DNA from: Actinomycetes bacterium
GTDB taxonomy: Bacteria > Actinomycetota > Acidimicrobiia > Acidimicrobiales > RAAP-2
Assembly (NCBI GenBank): GCA_021800645.1
Contig: JAJYYT010000049.1
Coordinates: 1 to 10,080 of the forward strand
Direction: 5' to 3'
Length of the DNA: 10,080 nucleotides
Part shown: piece after piece, positions 1 to 5,969 of the stretch
Numbering within the stretch: the first letter of the stretch is position 1
How the letters are laid out: each line of letters starts with the position of its first letter
The notes under the pieces: model-generated
Told to the model about the DNA's origin: nothing
Databases searched by the model: none
The model's input: the letters and a program-made list of their open reading frames with translations, nothing else
Program-made: the position numbers and the translations under genes

Positions 1-630
1 CGCCGCCACCGCCGCAGGGGTCCGCTCGACTTCCGGGCGACGATGCGGCGGTCGCTCTCGACCGGCGGCGTGCCGGTCGAATTGCGGTTCCGCCATCCGA
101 GGCCCTCGAAGCCGGAGATCTTCGTCGTCGCCGACATCTCGGGGTCCGTCGCCTCCTTCGCGCGCTTCACGCTGGAGCTCGTCTATGCGATCAGCTCGCA
201 GTTCTCCAAGGTGCGCAGCTTCGTGTTCGTCGACGGGATCGACGAGGTGACCCACGTCTTCGAGCACGCCGACGATCCCGCTGCGGCAGTGCGGCGCATC
301 ACGACCGAGGCCGACGTCGTCTGGCTCGACGGGCATTCCGACTACGGGCACGCGTTCGGCGAGTTTGACCGGAGGTGGGGCGACGAGGTGACCTCACGAG
401 CCACCGTCCTCGTGCTCGGCGACGCGCGCAACAACTACCACGCCTCTGGAGCGTGGGTGCTCCAGGAGCTCCAGCGCCAGGCGCGCCACGTGTACTGGCT
501 CAATCCCGAGCCGCGGGAGTACTGGGGGTCGGGGGACTCGATCGTCGACGAGTACGCGGTCCACTGTGACGCGGTCGTCGAGTGCCGCACCCTTCGGCAG
601 CTGGAGCGGTTCGTCGCAGAGCTGACCTGA
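1..630 (+). CDS. CoxE-like VWA domain protein (5' truncated by window edge)
   Basis: The reading frame is open from base 1 and gives 209 residues. An internal ATG at 43 exists, but the residues before it (RRGPLDFRATM) look like the conserved linker before the VWA domain, so the real start lies outside the window. The fragment carries a von Willebrand A fold of the CoxE type. A metal-binding DISGS motif is at fragment residues 45-49, a GHSDYG loop near 111-116 stands where many relatives have a GGT-type MIDAS loop, GDAR is at 140-143, and WLNPEP at 166-171 is typical of the family. CoxE-type proteins usually work with a MoxR-family AAA+ ATPase in cofactor or metal-centre maturation. No such partner is visible here, since the upstream side is cut. 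It converges on the next gene. The family call is firm; the substrate is unknown. Confidence 0.85.
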   Translation, partial: RRHRRRGPLDFRATMRRSLSTGGVPVELRFRHPRPSKPEIFVVADISGSVASFARFTLELVYAISSQFSKVRSFVFVDGIDEVTHVFEHADDPAAAVRRITTEADVVWLDGHSDYGHAFGEFDRRWGDEVTSRATVLVLGDARNNYHASGAWVLQELQRQARHVYWLNPEPREYWGSGDSIVDEYAVHCDAVVECRTLRQLERFVAELT

Positions 631-637
631 CAAGAAG

Positions 638-657
638 CCGGTCGCGCGGCGAGCCGG
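638..657 (+). terminator. Candidate hairpin terminator after the VWA gene
   Basis: A hairpin starts 7 nt after the VWA stop codon. CCGGTCGC pairs with GCGA and CCGG (one bulged G) across a three-base GCG loop. There is no T-run after it, which is common in GC-rich actinobacteria, so it is only a candidate. It lies between two convergent genes. The rest of the 631-733 gap is GC-rich with nothing else I can support. Confidence 0.35.
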
Positions 658-733
658 AGACGCGCGCGCCGGCCCGCTCGAGACGCGCCCGCCCGCCCTC
701 CGCCGGCCTTCCGGGATCGAGGACGAAGAGCCT

Positions 734-2539
734 TCAGCAGGCGTAGTCCCCGTCGAACGGCTGCCCGTTGACGCTGTCGGTGTACTGCAGGAGCTGGATG
801 GGGCCCGACGGCAGGGAGTCGTGGAAGGACAGGGCCGTCGTGCGCGCGTTGGCGCACTTGAAGGCCGGTGTCGGGCCTGTCCACCACGCCGGGAACAGCG
901 GTCCCGACGGGTTGTACGTCCCCACGATGTCGTTCCAGTGGGCGAGCGAGAAGTAGAAGCCCACTGTGTTGATGCTCTCGGCGTAGTGCAGCGCGTCGAA
1001 CGCGCCCACCACAACCGAGCGGGCCGCCGAGGTCGACGGGCTCGAGGCGAAGCCGATCTGCTCGACGTCGAGCCACCACGGCACGTCCACTCGTGTGCCG
1101 ATGACCGCCTGCGCCTCCTGGTACGACGCGAGCGCGGCGCCGTAGCCGAAGTTGCAGGCGGCCTGTGTGGGTGCTGTGGCGTTGCCTGCGCACCCGGGCT
1201 CAGGTGTGGGGGACGTCCCGTAGGAGAGGAACGTGTAGAGGTTCAGCCCGCCGGCCGCCCATGTCGCCTCCTGGGCGAGGCACGGGTTGACCGCGCCGTA
1301 GGACCAGCCGGCCACCTCGACCACGCCGATCTGGTGCGGGGCGGGAGGGAACGCGCCGCACTGGTAGCCGGACACGTCGTAGCCGTAGCTGCCGGGCTGG
1401 AACGAAGGCGGCCCGGGGTCGCCGTCGCCGAGCGCCGTCGCGATGCCGACGATGGCGCTGGGGATGTGCTCTGGGGTCGACCCCCAGTAGACGGCCGCGC
1501 CGAAGGCGGTCACGGCCCCCCACTGGCCTGCGAGCCAGTAGCCCTCGCCGTCGTAGAGCGAGGCGATGCCGACCACTGTCTGGCGCACGTGCTGACCGCC
1601 GAGCGAGCCGTAGAAGCGTCCGGCGGCGCCGCCGAAGGTGAAGACGCCCCCGTCGGTGGCCACCAGCCAGTAGCCCGAGCCTGTCGGCATCGGCGTCATC
1701 CCGGTGACCGGCTGCGCGAGGACGTGGCCGCCTATGGAGCCGTAGAAGCGGGCCGCCCCGAAGGTGAAGATCCCGCCGTCCGCGGCGACCAGCCAGTACC
1801 CGTCGCCTGTGTGGGTCGGGGCCATGCCCACGACCGGTGCGACGAGGTGCTCGCCCCCCGTCGAGCCGTAGAAGCGGGCCGCCCCGAAGGTGAAGATCCC
1901 GCCGTCCGCGGCGACCAGCCAGTAGCCGCGGCCTGTGGGGGTCGCGGCCATCCCGACGATGGGCTTGTCGAGCCTCGCGGCGCCTTCAGAGCCGTAGAAC
2001 CTGGCGTTGCCGAAGGTGAAGATCCCGCCGTCGCTCGCCACCTCCCAGTACCCCCGGCCTGTGGGCATGGCCGCCATGCCCACGATGGGCTTGTCGAGCC
2101 GGTGACCGGCCATCGAGCCGTAGTCGGGTGCCCCGCCGAAGCCGTAGACCGCCCCTGTCGATGCGTCCAGCCAGTAGGAGGTGTCCTGGACTGGGATCGT
2201 GCTCCCTGAGGGCGCTGTCTTCGGTGTGCCCGACGGCGCGGGCGCGTTCGTCGGTGTGCCCGACGGCGCGGGCGCGTTCGTCTGTGTGCCCGTTGGGCCA
2301 GGTGTGCTGGAGGTCGCGCTCGTGGACAGGCTCTCCGACGACCCTGCCGACAGGCCTCCGGCGGACGTTGTCCCACCGAGCCCGGACGCGCCGGCTTGGG
2401 GGAGGCTGGACCACGACAAGGACCAGGAGAAGAGGCCCGCCAAGCCCACCGTCAGGGCAGCCGCGACGCAGCGCCGGCGGCGGGCCAGGCACGCCCGACG
2501 CAGAACGCGGGAAAGCGGTAGTCGGCCCACGGGTCCCAT
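734..2539 (-). CDS. Secreted propeller-repeat protein with C-terminal GH25-like domain
   Basis: The product is 601 residues from the ATG at 2539. A GTG at 2599 would add 20 residues, but the ATG is preferred because a TACAAT box lies 9 nt upstream and because the protein then begins with a clean signal peptide (basic RRRR stretch, then a hydrophobic segment around residues 25-42). A Ser/Thr/Pro/Gly linker follows (about 60-118), with the unit TNAPAPSGTP duplicated. Residues about 121-365 hold six copies of a ~42-residue repeat with the core GYWLVA-DGGIFTFG-A-FYGS, probably a beta-propeller. The C-terminal domain (about 385-601) resembles the GH25 lysozyme fold: YDVSGYQ near 388, LDVE at 490-493 and QYT...DGDYA near the end, with acidic residues D388, D491, E493 and D596/D598 as catalytic candidates. 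Six cysteines, all in this domain, suggest disulfides outside the cell. A peptidoglycan-cleaving or glycan-binding role is inferred; an inactive GH25-like or DUF1906-like domain is possible. Confidence 0.8.
   Translation of the reverse strand: MGPVGRLPLSRVLRRACLARRRRCVAAALTVGLAGLFSWSLSWSSLPQAGASGLGGTTSAGGLSAGSSESLSTSATSSTPGPTGTQTNAPAPSGTPTNAPAPSGTPKTAPSGSTIPVQDTSYWLDASTGAVYGFGGAPDYGSMAGHRLDKPIVGMAAMPTGRGYWEVASDGGIFTFGNARFYGSEGAARLDKPIVGMAATPTGRGYWLVAADGGIFTFGAARFYGSTGGEHLVAPVVGMAPTHTGDGYWLVAADGGIFTFGAARFYGSIGGHVLAQPVTGMTPMPTGSGYWLVATDGGVFTFGGAAGRFYGSLGGQHVRQTVVGIASLYDGEGYWLAGQWGAVTAFGAAVYWGSTPEHIPSAIVGIATALGDGDPGPPSFQPGSYGYDVSGYQCGAFPPAPHQIGVVEVAGWSYGAVNPCLAQEATWAAGGLNLYTFLSYGTSPTPEPGCAGNATAPTQAACNFGYGAALASYQEAQAVIGTRVDVPWWLDVEQIGFASSPSTSAARSVVVGAFDALHYAESINTVGFYFSLAHWNDIVGTYNPSGPLFPAWWTGPTPAFKCANARTTALSFHDSLPSGPIQLLQYTDSVNGQPFDGDYAC
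1160..2176 (-). other. Protein-level repeat region (GYWLVA-DGGIFTFG units)
   Basis: Approximate limits of the repeated core are 1445-2180. The units have a 126-bp period (42 residues), each made of PIVGM-x-PTG-x-GYWLVA-DGGIFTFG-A-FYGS-GG. The first unit is divergent (SYWLDASTGAVYGFG) and the last ones decay (GYWLAGQWGAVTAFG), as expected for edge blades. The start given here also takes in the linker to the GH25-like domain. Confidence 0.5.
1737..1924 (-). repeat. Two adjacent propeller units sharing a 62-bp identical block
   Basis: Bases 1737-1798 and 1863-1924 are identical over 62 bp at an offset of 126 bp, including synonymous positions. They encode the two adjacent units with WLVAADGGIFTFGAARFYGS. 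Identity at third codon positions points to recent unit duplication or gene conversion rather than selection on the protein alone. Confidence 0.9.
2221..2280 (-). repeat. Perfect 2 x 30-bp tandem repeat in the linker
   Basis: Bases 2221-2250 and 2251-2280 are identical. They code on the minus strand for the ten-residue unit TNAPAPSGTP in the Pro/Thr-rich linker. A degenerate third copy follows at about 2281-2300. This is a slippage-prone tract that should vary in length between strains. Confidence 0.92.
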
Positions 2540-2548
2540 CCCGGGCGA

Positions 2549-2576
2549 ATTGTAATGACGCGCGAACCGAAAGCAA
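2549..2576 (-). promoter_or_regulatory. Promoter of the propeller/GH25-like gene
   Basis: On the minus strand a TACAAT box (2554-2549) matches TATAAT at five of six positions and sits 9 nt before the ATG at 2539. A weak -35 candidate, TTGCTT (2576-2571), lies 16 nt upstream of it. With normal spacing, transcription would start at about 2542, leaving a leader of about 3 nt. The proximal arm of the 46-bp dyad (2573-2618) overlaps the -35. Confidence 0.5.
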
Positions 2577-2618
2577 GAAAATAGCCAAAATGCGTGCACA
2601 TACAGGCACTTTTCTTGC
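2573..2618. promoter_or_regulatory. 46-bp dyad: candidate operator or tandem terminator
   Basis: Perfect 9-bp arms GCAAGAAAA (2573-2581) and TTTTCTTGC (2610-2618) enclose a symmetric interior. On the minus strand, inside the arms come GT / TA mismatches, then GCC / GGC pairs, then TGT / TTT, around a near-palindromic core ATGTGCACGCAT. Sixteen of 23 positions pair. It is AT-rich in a GC-rich region, begins 3 bp after the aroG hairpin and overlaps the putative -35 of the downstream gene. Either a regulator-binding site or a second, U-rich-stem terminator for aroG fits. Confidence 0.45.
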
Positions 2619-2621
2619 GCG

Positions 2622-2655
2622 GTCCGGCGCCCAGAGCGCGCTCGGCGCGCCGGAC
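2622..2655 (-). terminator. Candidate hairpin terminator after the DAHP synthase gene
   Basis: Perfect 9-bp arms GTCCGGCGC (2622-2630) and GCGCCGGAC (2647-2655) begin 13 nt after the aroG stop codon. The 16-nt loop contains the self-complementary GAGCGCGCTC, so the stem can extend further. No T-run follows in the aroG direction, giving a GC-rich, U-less terminator candidate. Confidence 0.5.
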
Positions 2656-2668
2656 GGCCTCGGGCGCG

Positions 2669-4036
2669 TCAGGACCGCAGCAGCTCCGCGACGTCGAAGG
2701 CAAGGTCGAGCGACTGGCGCGCGTTCAGCCGAGGATCGCACATCGTCGTGTAGCGCTGCGCGAGATCGTTCTCGGCGATCGCTTCGGCGCCGCCGAGGCA
2801 CTCGGTCACGTCGTCGCCGGTGAGCTCAACGTGGACCCCTCCCGGCCAGGTCCGAAGCGACCGGTGAACGGCGAACCATTGGCGGATCTCTTCGACGATG
2901 TCGTCGAAGCGCCTGGTCTTGCGACCGTTTTCGCTCGAAAGGGTATTGCCGTGCATCGGGTCGCAGACCCAGACGACGGGATGGCCGGCGTCACGCACCG
3001 CCTCGATCAACGGGGGGAACGTGTCGGCGACCCTGTCGGCGCCCATCCGCGTGATGAGCGTCAGCCGTCCGGGGGTTCGGTCGGGGTCCAGGCGCTCGCA
3101 GAGCCGGCGCACCTCGTCGGGAGTGACGGTCGGGCCGAGCTTCACCCCGATCGGGTTGATCACGCCCGAAAGGAACTCCACGTGGGCGCCGTCCAGCTGG
3201 CGCGTGCGCTCGCCGACCCACAGGAAGTGCCCCGACGTGTCGACCCAGTCGCCGGTGAGCGAGTCTTGGCGGGTCAGCGCTTCTTCGTAGTGCAGGACGA
3301 GCGCTTCATGACTGGTCCAAAAGTCGGTCTCGTGGAGGCCCTCTTCCGCCGCGAGGTCGATCCCGCAGGCTGCCATGAAGCGCAGCGCGCGGTCGATCTC
3401 GGTCGCGATCTGCTCGTAGCGGCGCCCCTCGTTCGAGGATGCGACGAACTGCTGGTTCCAGCGATGCACGTGGGAGAGGTCGGCGAAACCGCCCTTGGTG
3501 AACGCACGCAAGAGGTTGAGGGTTGCGGCCGCCTGGTGGTAGGCAGCCACGAGCCGGCCCGCGTCGGGACGCCGGGCTATGGGGTCGAACGCCTCGTCGT
3601 TGACCATGTGCCCCCGGAAGGCCTCGAGCTCGATCCCGCCGATGCGCTCGACCGGGGACGTGCGAGGCTTCGCGAACTGTCCGGCGATCCGCCCGACCTT
3701 TACGACGGGGACCCCGGCGGCGTAGGTGAGCGTCACCGCCATCTGCAGCATCACCTTGAGCTTGTCCCTGATCGCGTCGGCGCTGAACTCACGGAACGAC
3801 TCGGCACAGTCGCCGGCCTGAAGAAGGAACGCCTTCCCCTCGGACACGTCCGCGAGCGCGGCGGTGAGATGACGTGCTTCGCTCGCGATGACCAGCGGCG
3901 GAAGTCCCGCCAGGGTCGCCTCCGCCTCCTTCAGGGCCTCGGCGTCGGGCCAGTCGGGCTGCTGGGCTGCTGGGCACGACCGCCACGAGCTGGCGCGCCA
4001 TGCTCTGCGAGGGGCCGGAGACCCGGTGACGGTCAT
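2669..4036 (-). CDS. aroG: Class II 3-deoxy-7-phosphoheptulonate (DAHP) synthase
   Basis: The 455-residue enzyme condenses phosphoenolpyruvate and erythrose 4-phosphate, the first step of the shikimate pathway in the cytosol. Its size is normal for the class II (plant/actinobacterial) family. Family motifs in order are LLQAGDCAES (about 71-80), GRIAGQFAKPR (115-125), HRWNQQF (191-197), TSHEALVLHYEEALTR (241-256), TSGHFLWVGERTRQLDG (267-283), DPMHGNT (359-365) and CDPRLNARQSLDLAF (433-447). The metal ligands expected from the mycobacterial enzyme are present: C78, H362, E404 and D434. The ATG at 4036 is chosen because it is exactly 6 nt after a TACGCT box on the minus strand and gives the usual length; the frame stays open further upstream only as an antisense shadow of nadD. 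The gene is divergent from nadD with 48 bp between the start codons. The symbol aroG follows mycobacterial usage. Confidence 0.95.
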   Translation of the reverse strand: MTVTGSPAPRRAWRASSWRSCPAAQQPDWPDAEALKEAEATLAGLPPLVIASEARHLTAALADVSEGKAFLLQAGDCAESFREFSADAIRDKLKVMLQMAVTLTYAAGVPVVKVGRIAGQFAKPRTSPVERIGGIELEAFRGHMVNDEAFDPIARRPDAGRLVAAYHQAAATLNLLRAFTKGGFADLSHVHRWNQQFVASSNEGRRYEQIATEIDRALRFMAACGIDLAAEEGLHETDFWTSHEALVLHYEEALTRQDSLTGDWVDTSGHFLWVGERTRQLDGAHVEFLSGVINPIGVKLGPTVTPDEVRRLCERLDPDRTPGRLTLITRMGADRVADTFPPLIEAVRDAGHPVVWVCDPMHGNTLSSENGRKTRRFDDIVEEIRQWFAVHRSLRTWPGGVHVELTGDDVTECLGGAEAIAENDLAQRYTTMCDPRLNARQSLDLAFDVAELLRS

Positions 4037-4084
4037 GCGCCCAGCGTACGACCTGGGCAGGGGGCGGTCGTCTACGCTGCCGCG
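4037..4084. promoter_or_regulatory. Divergent aroG/nadD promoters, both leaderless
   Basis: The 48-bp gap holds two identical -10 boxes facing opposite ways: TACGCT on the minus strand at 4048-4043 and TACGCT on the plus strand at 4073-4078. Each ends exactly 6 nt before its ATG (4036 and 4085), so the A of each ATG should be the first transcribed base. Neither ATG has a Shine-Dalgarno sequence. ACGACC occurs upstream of each box (4048-4053 plus; 4071-4066 minus), a weak -35 candidate that overlaps or abuts the opposing -10. Confidence 0.65.
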
Positions 4085-4744
4085 ATGCCGAGCCCAACGC
4101 GTCCCGAGGCTGCGTCCGGGCAGGCGAAGGGACGCCGGCCGTCCGCGGCCGAGCGCGTCGGGCTCCTCGGGGGCACCTTCGACCCGCCGCACTGCGGACA
4201 CGTCGCGGCAGCGAGAGCCTCGATGCGGACGCTCGACCTCGATCGCCTGCTCCTCGTCGTCGCCAACGAGCCCTGGCAGAAGGTGCCGCTGCGCCCCGTC
4301 ACCGCCGCGGAGGACCGCTTCGCCATGGTCGAAGCCGTGGTGCCCCTCATCCCGGGCGCGGAAGCATCCCGGCTCGAGATCGACCGCGGGGGGCCGAGCT
4401 ATACGGCTGACACGGTCGACGCGCTCCTCGACGACGCCGGCCACCGCGGGGTGACCCTCGACCTCTACCTGATCGTCGGTGCTGATCTCGTCCCGGCGCT
4501 CGACACCTGGCGGCGGGTTGACGAACTTCGCAACATGGTGACCCTGGCCGTGGTCGCCCGGCCGCACAGCACGCCACTTCGCCCCTCGGGGTGGAAGTCG
4601 GTGTACGTGGAGGACGCTATGGTCGACGTCTCGAGCTCGGAGGTGCGGGAGCGCTTGGAACGGGGGTTGCCGGTCGACGGTCTCGTGCCGCCCGAGGTGG
4701 TCCGCTGCATTCGCGCTCGCGGTCTGTACGCTGTGAGCGGATGA
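4085..4744 (+). CDS. nadD: Nicotinate-nucleotide adenylyltransferase
   Basis: The 219-residue enzyme transfers AMP from ATP to nicotinate mononucleotide, making deamido-NAD in NAD synthesis. The nucleotidyltransferase signature GGTFDPPHCGH is at residues 29-39, NEPWQK at 61-66, SYTADTV at 105-111, GADLVPALDTW at 132-142, and VSSSEVR, the equivalent of the ISSTxIR motif, at 182-188. All motifs are in family order. About 24 poorly conserved residues precede the first strand (RVGLLGG). The ATG at 4085 is the only good start and sits 6 nt after a TACGCT box, consistent with leaderless translation. The stop codon overlaps the ATG of the next small gene (ATGA at 4741-4744), so the two are probably coupled. 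The order nadD, small gene, rsfS matches the common nadD-rsfS cluster. Confidence 0.95.
   Translation: MPSPTRPEAASGQAKGRRPSAAERVGLLGGTFDPPHCGHVAAARASMRTLDLDRLLLVVANEPWQKVPLRPVTAAEDRFAMVEAVVPLIPGAEASRLEIDRGGPSYTADTVDALLDDAGHRGVTLDLYLIVGADLVPALDTWRRVDELRNMVTLAVVARPHSTPLRPSGWKSVYVEDAMVDVSSSEVRERLERGLPVDGLVPPEVVRCIRARGLYAVSG
4727..4732 (+). promoter_or_regulatory. TACGCT box inside the end of nadD
   Basis: The same TACGCT hexamer as in the aroG and nadD promoters occurs 8 nt before the ATG at 4741. It is also the Tyr-Ala codon pair of nadD (LYAVSG), so it may be chance. If active, it would drive the small membrane gene and rsfS separately from nadD, with an almost leaderless mRNA. Confidence 0.25.
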
Positions 4745-4956
4745 GGACGTCGGACACGGACACGGACCCACTTCGGGTGCTCACACCGGAGAGGTCCGCC
4801 GTCGATCCCGGGGAGCACCCGGCATCCGTGGACCGCCGTGCGCTCCACGGCGCAAGGCGCAGGGCGCGCCACGTACGCCGTCTGTACGCTCTCGCCGGTC
4901 TCGCCGTCCTCGCCGGCGCCTTCGCCGCCGCCGTCGTCGTGGTGATGGCCCGTTGA
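4741..4956 (+). CDS. Small single-pass membrane protein between nadD and rsfS
   Basis: A 71-residue ORF starts at an ATG overlapping the nadD stop (ATGA) and ends overlapping the rsfS TTG start (TTGA). This double overlap is the main evidence that it is a real gene. The N-terminal half is polar and acidic (TSDTDTDP), then a basic stretch (RRRARHVRR, about 39-47), then one hydrophobic helix (about 49-70, LAGLAVLAGAFAAAVVVV) ending in AR. By the positive-inside rule the N-terminus should be cytoplasmic, with almost nothing outside. I do not recognise a family. In Streptomyces a LytR-CpsA-Psr gene occupies this position and also begins with a cytoplasmic tail, basic stretch and helix, so a truncated remnant is one possible origin. 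The function is unknown. Confidence 0.65.
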   Translation: MRTSDTDTDPLRVLTPERSAVDPGEHPASVDRRALHGARRRARHVRRLYALAGLAVLAGAFAAAVVVVMAR

Positions 4957-5312
4957 CGCTTCCCGGTTCGGCGCTCGTCGCGGCTGCCGTCGCGGACGAG
5001 AAGCTCGGCAACGAGACCGTCGTGCTCGACATGGACGAGGCGCTGGGCGTCGTGGACGCATTCGTCGTGACGAGTGGACGCAATGTGCGCCAGGTCCGGA
5101 CGCTTGTGGAGGAGATCGAGCGCCAGGTGAAAGCGCGCGCCGAGCGAGCACCGCTCAGCGTCGAAGGGCTCCGTGACGCGACGTGGGTCCTCATGGACTA
5201 TGGCGACTTCGTCGTGCACGTCTTCTTGGAGGAGATCCGCGCCTTCTACGACCTCGAGCACCTCTGGATCGCCGCCCCCCGCGTGCACTGGCGCGAGGAG
5301 GCGGCGGGCTGA
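4953..5312 (+). CDS. rsfS: Ribosomal silencing factor RsfS
   Basis: The 119-residue protein belongs to the Iojap/RsfS family, which binds ribosomal protein L14 and blocks joining of the 30S and 50S subunits when nutrients are scarce. Family motifs include VVLDM (about 23-27), DAFVVTSGRNVRQV (36-49), then EGLRDATWVLMDYGDFVVHVF near residues 71-91 and FYDLEHLWIAAPRV (97-110). Length is typical. The start is a TTG at 4953 inside the overlap with the preceding gene's stop (TTGA); no ATG or GTG gives a complete domain, and a weak GGTGAT lies upstream, so translation is probably coupled to the small membrane gene. It converges on the lipoprotein gene 39 bp downstream. Confidence 0.93.
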   Translation: MTLPGSALVAAAVADEKLGNETVVLDMDEALGVVDAFVVTSGRNVRQVRTLVEEIERQVKARAERAPLSVEGLRDATWVLMDYGDFVVHVFLEEIRAFYDLEHLWIAAPRVHWREEAAG

Positions 5313-5313
5313 T

Positions 5314-5348
5314 CGGCTCTCGGCGCCCGGGTCCCGGCCCACGAGCCG
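5314..5348. terminator. Candidate bidirectional hairpin terminator between rsfS and the lipoprotein gene
   Basis: CGGCTC (5314-5319) pairs with GAGCCG (5343-5348) around a GC-rich interior that includes a GGG/CCC pairing. It fills nearly the whole 39-bp gap between two convergent genes. There is no T-run on either side, so the call rests on position and the inverted repeat. Confidence 0.4.
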
Positions 5349-5351
5349 GCG

Positions 5352-5969
5352 TCAGGGCGTCGTGGTCGGCGTCGTCGTTGTCAACAGCGAGGCGTACTGC
5401 GCCTCGTGGACCGGCCCCGTCCACAGGGCTCCCGTCTCGAGCGGCACTTCGGTTTGTGCTCCGGCGATCTCGAAGATCACCCCGACGCCCGGCATGATCG
5501 ACGTCACCGTGGACACCACCTGCGCGACGCCGAGAATCCAGCGCTCGCCCTCGAGTGTGCCGAAGTCAGCGTTGAAGTTCAGCGTCACGGTCCTCTTCTT
5601 GGCTGTCTGATCGCTCGACAACAGCCGGATCCGGGAGCCGAGGGCGCTGGAGAAGCCGTGGGCCCGCTCGGACGTCGTAGGCCCTGCGAGGAGGGCCCCG
5701 ACGACCGTGGCGGTCTTGGGAGGCGACGGGACCACCCGGACGACCGGCTGCAGGCGACCGTCCGGCGCCAGGAAGAAGACGGCAGCCCGTGTGCAGCCGC
5801 TCTTTGTGCACGGGCTGCTCGTTGGCTCGCTGACGGTTCTGCGAGGGTGGATCTGGTGCGCCGAGACCGGGGTCGCCGAGGGCTGGGTCGGGATCCCGCA
5901 GGCGGCGAGGAGGAGGCCCGCAGCCCCGAGGGCCGCAAGCGGCACCACCGCCCGCCGCAGCGTCCTCAC
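5352..5969 (-). CDS. GerMN-domain lipoprotein (short LpqB-like)
   Basis: The 205-residue product has a lipoprotein signal peptide: basic MRTLRR, a hydrophobic stretch, and the lipobox LAAC with C24 as the lipidated cysteine. A GerMN-type domain lies at about residues 60-185, with VVGALLAGPTTSE, VTLNFNADFG and a VAQVVSTVT segment resembling the family. The protein ends in a Thr/Pro run. The GTG start at 5969 overlaps the kinase stop (GTGA), showing it is the last gene of the two-component operon. Regulator, kinase, then GerMN lipoprotein is the MtrA-MtrB-LpqB order, where LpqB acts outside the membrane on the MtrB sensor. LpqB is much longer because a propeller-like domain follows GerMN; that part is absent here. 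The same role is inferred, not shown. Confidence 0.85.
   Translation of the reverse strand: MRTLRRAVVPLAALGAAGLLLAACGIPTQPSATPVSAHQIHPRRTVSEPTSSPCTKSGCTRAAVFFLAPDGRLQPVVRVVPSPPKTATVVGALLAGPTTSERAHGFSSALGSRIRLLSSDQTAKKRTVTLNFNADFGTLEGERWILGVAQVVSTVTSIMPGVGVIFEIAGAQTEVPLETGALWTGPVHEAQYASLLTTTTPTTTP

Noticed and set aside
658..733. GC-rich inverted repeats in the VWA/GH25-like gap as a terminator for the GH25-like gene
   Set aside because: Several short GCCGGC-type palindromes occur, but none gives a stem clearly better than the GC-rich background.
821..2209. A 462-codon plus-strand frame opposite the repeat protein
   Set aside because: Its repetitive protein simply mirrors the 126-bp repeats on the other strand. 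The minus frame has a signal peptide, linker and recognisable domain.
2594..4744. A 716-codon open frame on the plus strand across the DAHP synthase gene into nadD
   Set aside because: The first part is antisense to a complete, motif-rich DAHP synthase and translates to low-complexity sequence. Only the last part, from 4085, is nadD.
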